The position numbers and the translations under genes were made by a program. From assembly GCA_900765165.1 (NCBI GenBank), contig CAAFQR010000133.1:1-9409 (forward strand): a stretch of DNA of 9,409 bases. Direction: 5' to 3'. The stretch comes from Veillonellaceae bacterium. GTDB lineage: Bacteria; Bacillota; Negativicutes; Veillonellales; Veillonellaceae. Positions 7,541-9,409 of this stretch are shown piece by piece. Every line of letters starts with the position of its first letter. The stretch's first letter is position 1. The notes beneath the pieces are model-generated. The model was not told the DNA's origin. It saw only the letters and a program-made list of their open reading frames with translations, and ran no database searches.

Positions 7541-8698
7541 TTATTCCTCTCCCTTCTTGGTGCCATCCTTTTTAAATTCCCCATAGCGGCCCAGTACGGC
7601 GACGGAGTCGTTGTCGTTGTGCACGATAGCGCCTTCGTGAATTGTACAGTTTTCGCCAAGGATAGCTTTGTCTACGACGGCATTCTTCTTAACCACAGTG
7701 CCCGGCATGATAACGGAGTTCGTTACCTTCGCGCCTTCTTCGATGGTTACGTTATAGAAGATGACAGAGTTAGAAACTTGACCCAAAATAGCAGAGCCCT
7801 CTGCAATTAGTGAACTCTTAGCACTGCCTTTTGGCCCAATCAGGTGAGGTGGCATGGACTGGTTCGCTGCGTAAATACGCCATTGCGGGTCGTTGAGATC
7901 CAGTGGCGGTTCATCGGCGATGAGGTCCATATTGGCTTCCCACAAGCTGTTAATGGTGCCTACGTCTTTCCAATAGCCTTCGAAAGGATAGGCGTATAAG
8001 TTGACGTCATCACCTAACATAGTAGGGATAACGTTCTTACCAAAATCGTGTTCCGATGTATCATCCTTCGCATCGGCTTTCAAATATTTTTCCAAAATTT
8101 CGCGGTTGAAGATGTAAATCCCCATAGACGCTAAGTTACTTTCCGGTTGCTTCGGTTTTTCTTGGAACTTCGTAATGCGCAGCGTGTCGTCAGCCACCAT
8201 GATGCCAAAGCGGCTCGCTTCATCCCAAGGCACGCGGATGGTGCCGATGGTAACCTGAGCGTGGTGCTTCTTGTGGAACGCCAGCATTTTGGAGTAGTCC
8301 ATAGAGTAAATATGGTCCCCGGATAAAATCAACACATAATCATCGCCAATCATGTTGACGAAATTCAAATTCTGGTAAATCGCATCGGCTGTGCCGCGGT
8401 ACCAGTTCGAACCGGCGTCATTGGTGTACGGCGGCAACACGAACGTACCGCCCGTGTTGGAGTCCAAATCCCAGGAGCTACCGTTGCCAATATACCAGTT
8501 CAATTCCAATGGTTGATACTGTGTCAAAATCCCCACAGTACTAATCCCGGAATGTCGACAGTTACTGAGGGTAAAATCAATGATGCGATACTTGCCGCCG
8601 AACAAGAGGCCCGGTTTCGCTTGATCTTTCGTCAAGACGCCTAACCGACTTCCCTTGCCGCCAGCCAAAATCATAGCCAAGCAATTAGACTTTCTCAT
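7541..8698 (-). CDS. glgC: Glucose-1-phosphate adenylyltransferase (ADP-glucose pyrophosphorylase), catalytic subunit
   Basis: GlgC makes ADP-glucose and pyrophosphate from ATP and glucose-1-phosphate, the committed step of glycogen synthesis. The 385-residue product has the complete catalytic set: LAGGKGSRLGVLT (11-23), AKPGLLFGGKYRIIDF (27-42), WYRGTADAIYQN (99-110), SGDHIY with metal-binding Asp128, FQEKP (178-182, glucose-1-phosphate side) and YWKDVGT (242-248) with the second metal Asp245. A left-handed beta-helix domain with hexapeptide repeats (GSAILGQVSNSVIF onward) ends the protein. Length is normal for the Bacillota enzyme. The ATG at 8698 has GAGGAGGA (8705-8712) with 6 bases of spacing. 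It is first in the operon, preceded by about 140 bases of leader from the nearest candidate promoter. GlgD directly follows and is its probable partner. Allosteric effectors cannot be read from the sequence. Confidence 0.97.
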   Translation of the reverse strand: MRKSNCLAMILAGGKGSRLGVLTKDQAKPGLLFGGKYRIIDFTLSNCRHSGISTVGILTQYQPLELNWYIGNGSSWDLDSNTGGTFVLPPYTNDAGSNWYRGTADAIYQNLNFVNMIGDDYVLILSGDHIYSMDYSKMLAFHKKHHAQVTIGTIRVPWDEASRFGIMVADDTLRITKFQEKPKQPESNLASMGIYIFNREILEKYLKADAKDDTSEHDFGKNVIPTMLGDDVNLYAYPFEGYWKDVGTINSLWEANMDLIADEPPLDLNDPQWRIYAANQSMPPHLIGPKGSAKSSLIAEGSAILGQVSNSVIFYNVTIEEGAKVTNSVIMPGTVVKKNAVVDKAILGENCTIHEGAIVHNDNDSVAVLGRYGEFKKDGTKKGEE

Positions 8699-8792
8699 AA
8701 CTATTCCTCCTCACACAGAAGGCTGGGTTCAAACCAGTTCAAGGCTCGGTAGACTCTTACTAGACCTAGCCAGACTTCCTTAACATGATTCC

Positions 8793-8820
8793 ATGGATAT
8801 TACTAGATGGATATTACTAG
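8793..8820 (-). repeat. Perfect 14-bp tandem direct repeat in the presumed glgC leader
   Basis: ATGGATATTACTAG occurs twice back to back (8793-8806 and 8807-8820, plus strand), followed by an A that keeps the match going. The core TTACTAGA recurs a third time at 8757-8764. The pair lies about 20-45 bases downstream of the start expected from the TATAAT at 8845-8850, so it would be in the 5' untranslated RNA as well as in DNA just after the promoter. It could bind a regulator or be simple slippage. Confidence 0.75.
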
Positions 8821-8844
8821 AACGAGGTATTCTCTTATGAAAAT

Positions 8845-8873
8845 ATTATATAACAAATATCAAAGAAAAACAG
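8845..8873 (-). promoter_or_regulatory. Candidate glgC operon promoter, proximal
   Basis: On the minus strand a perfect TATAAT (8845-8850) lies in AT-rich DNA about 150 bases before the glgC ATG. The hexamer 17 bases upstream, CTGTTT (8868-8873), is a weak -35. If used, transcription would begin near 8838. The -10 is convincing; the -35 is poor, which would fit a promoter needing an activator. Confidence 0.45.
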
Positions 8874-8879
8874 GAAAAA

Positions 8880-8909
8880 TTTATATAAATTTTGAATTTT
8901 TTATGACAA
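8880..8909 (-). promoter_or_regulatory. Candidate glgC operon promoter, alternative
   Basis: On the minus strand TTGTCA (8904-8909) is one base off the -35 consensus, and TATAAA (8880-8885) follows after 18 bases; TATATA (8882-8887) at 16 bases is another possible -10. It overlaps the upstream edge of the 8845-8873 candidate, and only mapping the 5' end would tell which is used. Confidence 0.4.
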
Positions 8910-9071
8910 TTTTACATTCGTACGTGAATCTAGGAATCCATGGTGTTAACGGGTCAGCTTGAAATCTGTGAAATAACGAAATGTAAGCGCAAAGTACAGC
9001 ATAAAGACTACCTAGATAAAATAAAAAACACCTCCAACTTGAAATAAGGCTACTGCCTAAATTTTCGTCGT

Positions 9072-9085
9072 TGAAAGCGTTTGCT
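9072..9085. promoter_or_regulatory. cre-like (CcpA/LacI-family) operator candidate
   Basis: TGAAAGCGTTTGCT matches the catabolite-responsive element consensus TGWAANCGNTNWCA at all fixed positions except two near the 3' end, including the central CG. Such sites bind CcpA or related LacI-family regulators. It lies about 370 bases upstream of glgC, far from the proximal promoters but about 25-40 bases downstream of the start expected from the distal candidate (9118-9146). A second, weaker site with a perfect half (TGTAAGCG) lies at 8982-8995. This is consensus matching only. Confidence 0.35.
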
Positions 9086-9113
9086 ATTGTATAACTTCTA
9101 TAAATGTGAGGAC

Positions 9114-9173
9114 TATAGTTATAAGATTTAATTGTTAAGTTACCAAAGGATGACCTTGGTTAGGATAACTATA
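9114..9173. repeat. Nested inverted repeats upstream of the operon
   Basis: The outer arms TATAGTTAT (9114-9122) and ATAACTATA (9165-9173) are perfect reverse complements. Inside, ACCAAAGG (9142-9149) and CCTTGGT (9154-9160) form a 7-bp stem with one bulged A and a 4-base loop. On the plus strand TATTTTT follows at 9177-9183. The structure could be an RNA hairpin, a protein-binding palindrome or a weak rightward terminator; with no gene on either side its role is unknown. Confidence 0.4.
9118..9146 (-). promoter_or_regulatory. Weak distal promoter candidate upstream of glgC
   Basis: On the minus strand TTGGTA (9141-9146) and TATAAC (9118-9123) are exactly 17 bases apart. Both overlap the nested inverted repeat, and the cre-like site lies shortly downstream. 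If active, it would give a leader of about 410 bases before glgC. AT-rich DNA yields such matches easily, so confidence is low. Confidence 0.25.
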
Positions 9174-9409
9174 CCGTATTTTTGCCGTTTATGCAATGTT
9201 TATTACAGTTTTAGTGTTGTAAAGTCTAGGTTTTTACGGTAGTGCAATGCTATTTTAGCAACATCATGTAAATTCATATAGTATAAGGCTTTTGGCAATA
9301 TAATGGACAGTTGTCTATTTGAAATACTATGAAAGTTATCTATTTTATGTAGCCATTTTCTATAGAATGGTCTATTGATATTAGACACTCTTAAGGACTT
9401 TATTTATAA

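Larger units (their letters stand above)
8699..9409. other. AT-rich region upstream of the glg operon, no convincing gene
   Basis: About 710 bases without a supported coding region. The part nearest glgC (8699-8838) would be an mRNA leader holding a perfect 14-bp tandem repeat. Next come two overlapping candidate promoters (8845-8909), then a stretch with TGTAAGCG at 8982-8989, a strong SD-like GGAGGTG on the minus strand (9029-9035) with no start codon at a useful distance, a cre-like site (9072-9085) and a nested inverted repeat (9114-9173). From 9203 to 9388 a minus-strand open frame of 61 codons starts at GTG without a ribosome binding site; it could be chance or a gene remnant. I see no tRNA, insertion sequence, CRISPR repeats or recognised riboswitch. 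Confidence 0.7.

Noticed and set aside
8722..8743. GGTTCAAACC, resembling a tRNA T-arm
   Set aside because: Only a 4-bp stem forms around it with the wrong register for a T-loop, and there is no anticodon or acceptor arm nearby on either strand.
8946..9002. Minus-strand 18-codon frame (MLYFALTFRYF...) preceded by AGG, possible leader peptide
   Set aside because: The ribosome binding site is weak, the frame is tiny, and it has no run of regulatory codons or attenuator hairpin after it.
9029..9035. Strong SD-like GGAGGTG on the minus strand
   Set aside because: No ATG, GTG or TTG opens a lasting frame at a usable distance; an ATT frame stops within five codons.
9047..9065. AGGC-TACT-GCCT hairpin followed by AAATTTT as a rightward terminator
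   Set aside because: The stem is only 4 bp with no gene ending upstream on that strand.
9203..9388. Minus-strand 61-codon open frame (GTG start, begins MSNINRPFYRKW) in the AT-rich upstream region
   Set aside because: It has no ribosome binding site before the GTG, an in-frame stop shortly upstream, and no motif I recognise. It might be a gene remnant, but a chance frame explains it equally well.

Overview
This window holds an almost complete glycogen-metabolism operon read leftwards (minus strand), in the order glgC, glgD, glgP, glgB, glgA (8698 down to 226). Pairing a catalytic-looking ADP-glucose pyrophosphorylase (GlgC) with a paralogue that has lost its active-site motifs (GlgD) is typical of Bacillota. 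Moderate-GC coding sequence, strongly AT-rich intergenic DNA and strong AGGAGG-type ribosome binding sites also fit. The feel of the proteins suggests Negativicutes (Veillonellaceae-like), but that is inference from memory and was not tested by any search.

Layout from the right. Positions 8699-9409 are about 710 bases of AT-rich DNA with no convincing gene. They hold candidate glgC promoters, a perfect 14-bp tandem repeat in the presumed leader, a LacI/CcpA-type operator-like site and a nested inverted repeat. glgC and glgD follow with 2 bp between them, then glgP after 26 bp (GTG start), glgB after 18 bp (TTG start) and glgA after 90 bp. A perfect 13-bp GC-rich hairpin lies 15 bp beyond the glgA stop. 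Just past it is a good sigma-70-type promoter (TTGATA-17-GATAAT). It leads into the first 15 codons of another minus-strand gene cut by the window edge, whose N-terminus resembles a GH13 alpha-glycosidase/pullulanase.

The genes form one pathway. GlgC (with GlgD as probable regulatory partner) makes ADP-glucose, GlgA polymerises it into alpha-1,4-glucan, GlgB adds alpha-1,6 branches and GlgP releases glucose-1-phosphate. The truncated GH13 gene may add a debranching or hydrolytic step. The core system is well known. The least ordinary element is the roughly 80-residue Pro/Ala/Glu-then-Lys/Thr-rich tail on GlgA, whose end is histone H1-like, with a short similar tail on GlgB. I did not find a new multi-gene system here.
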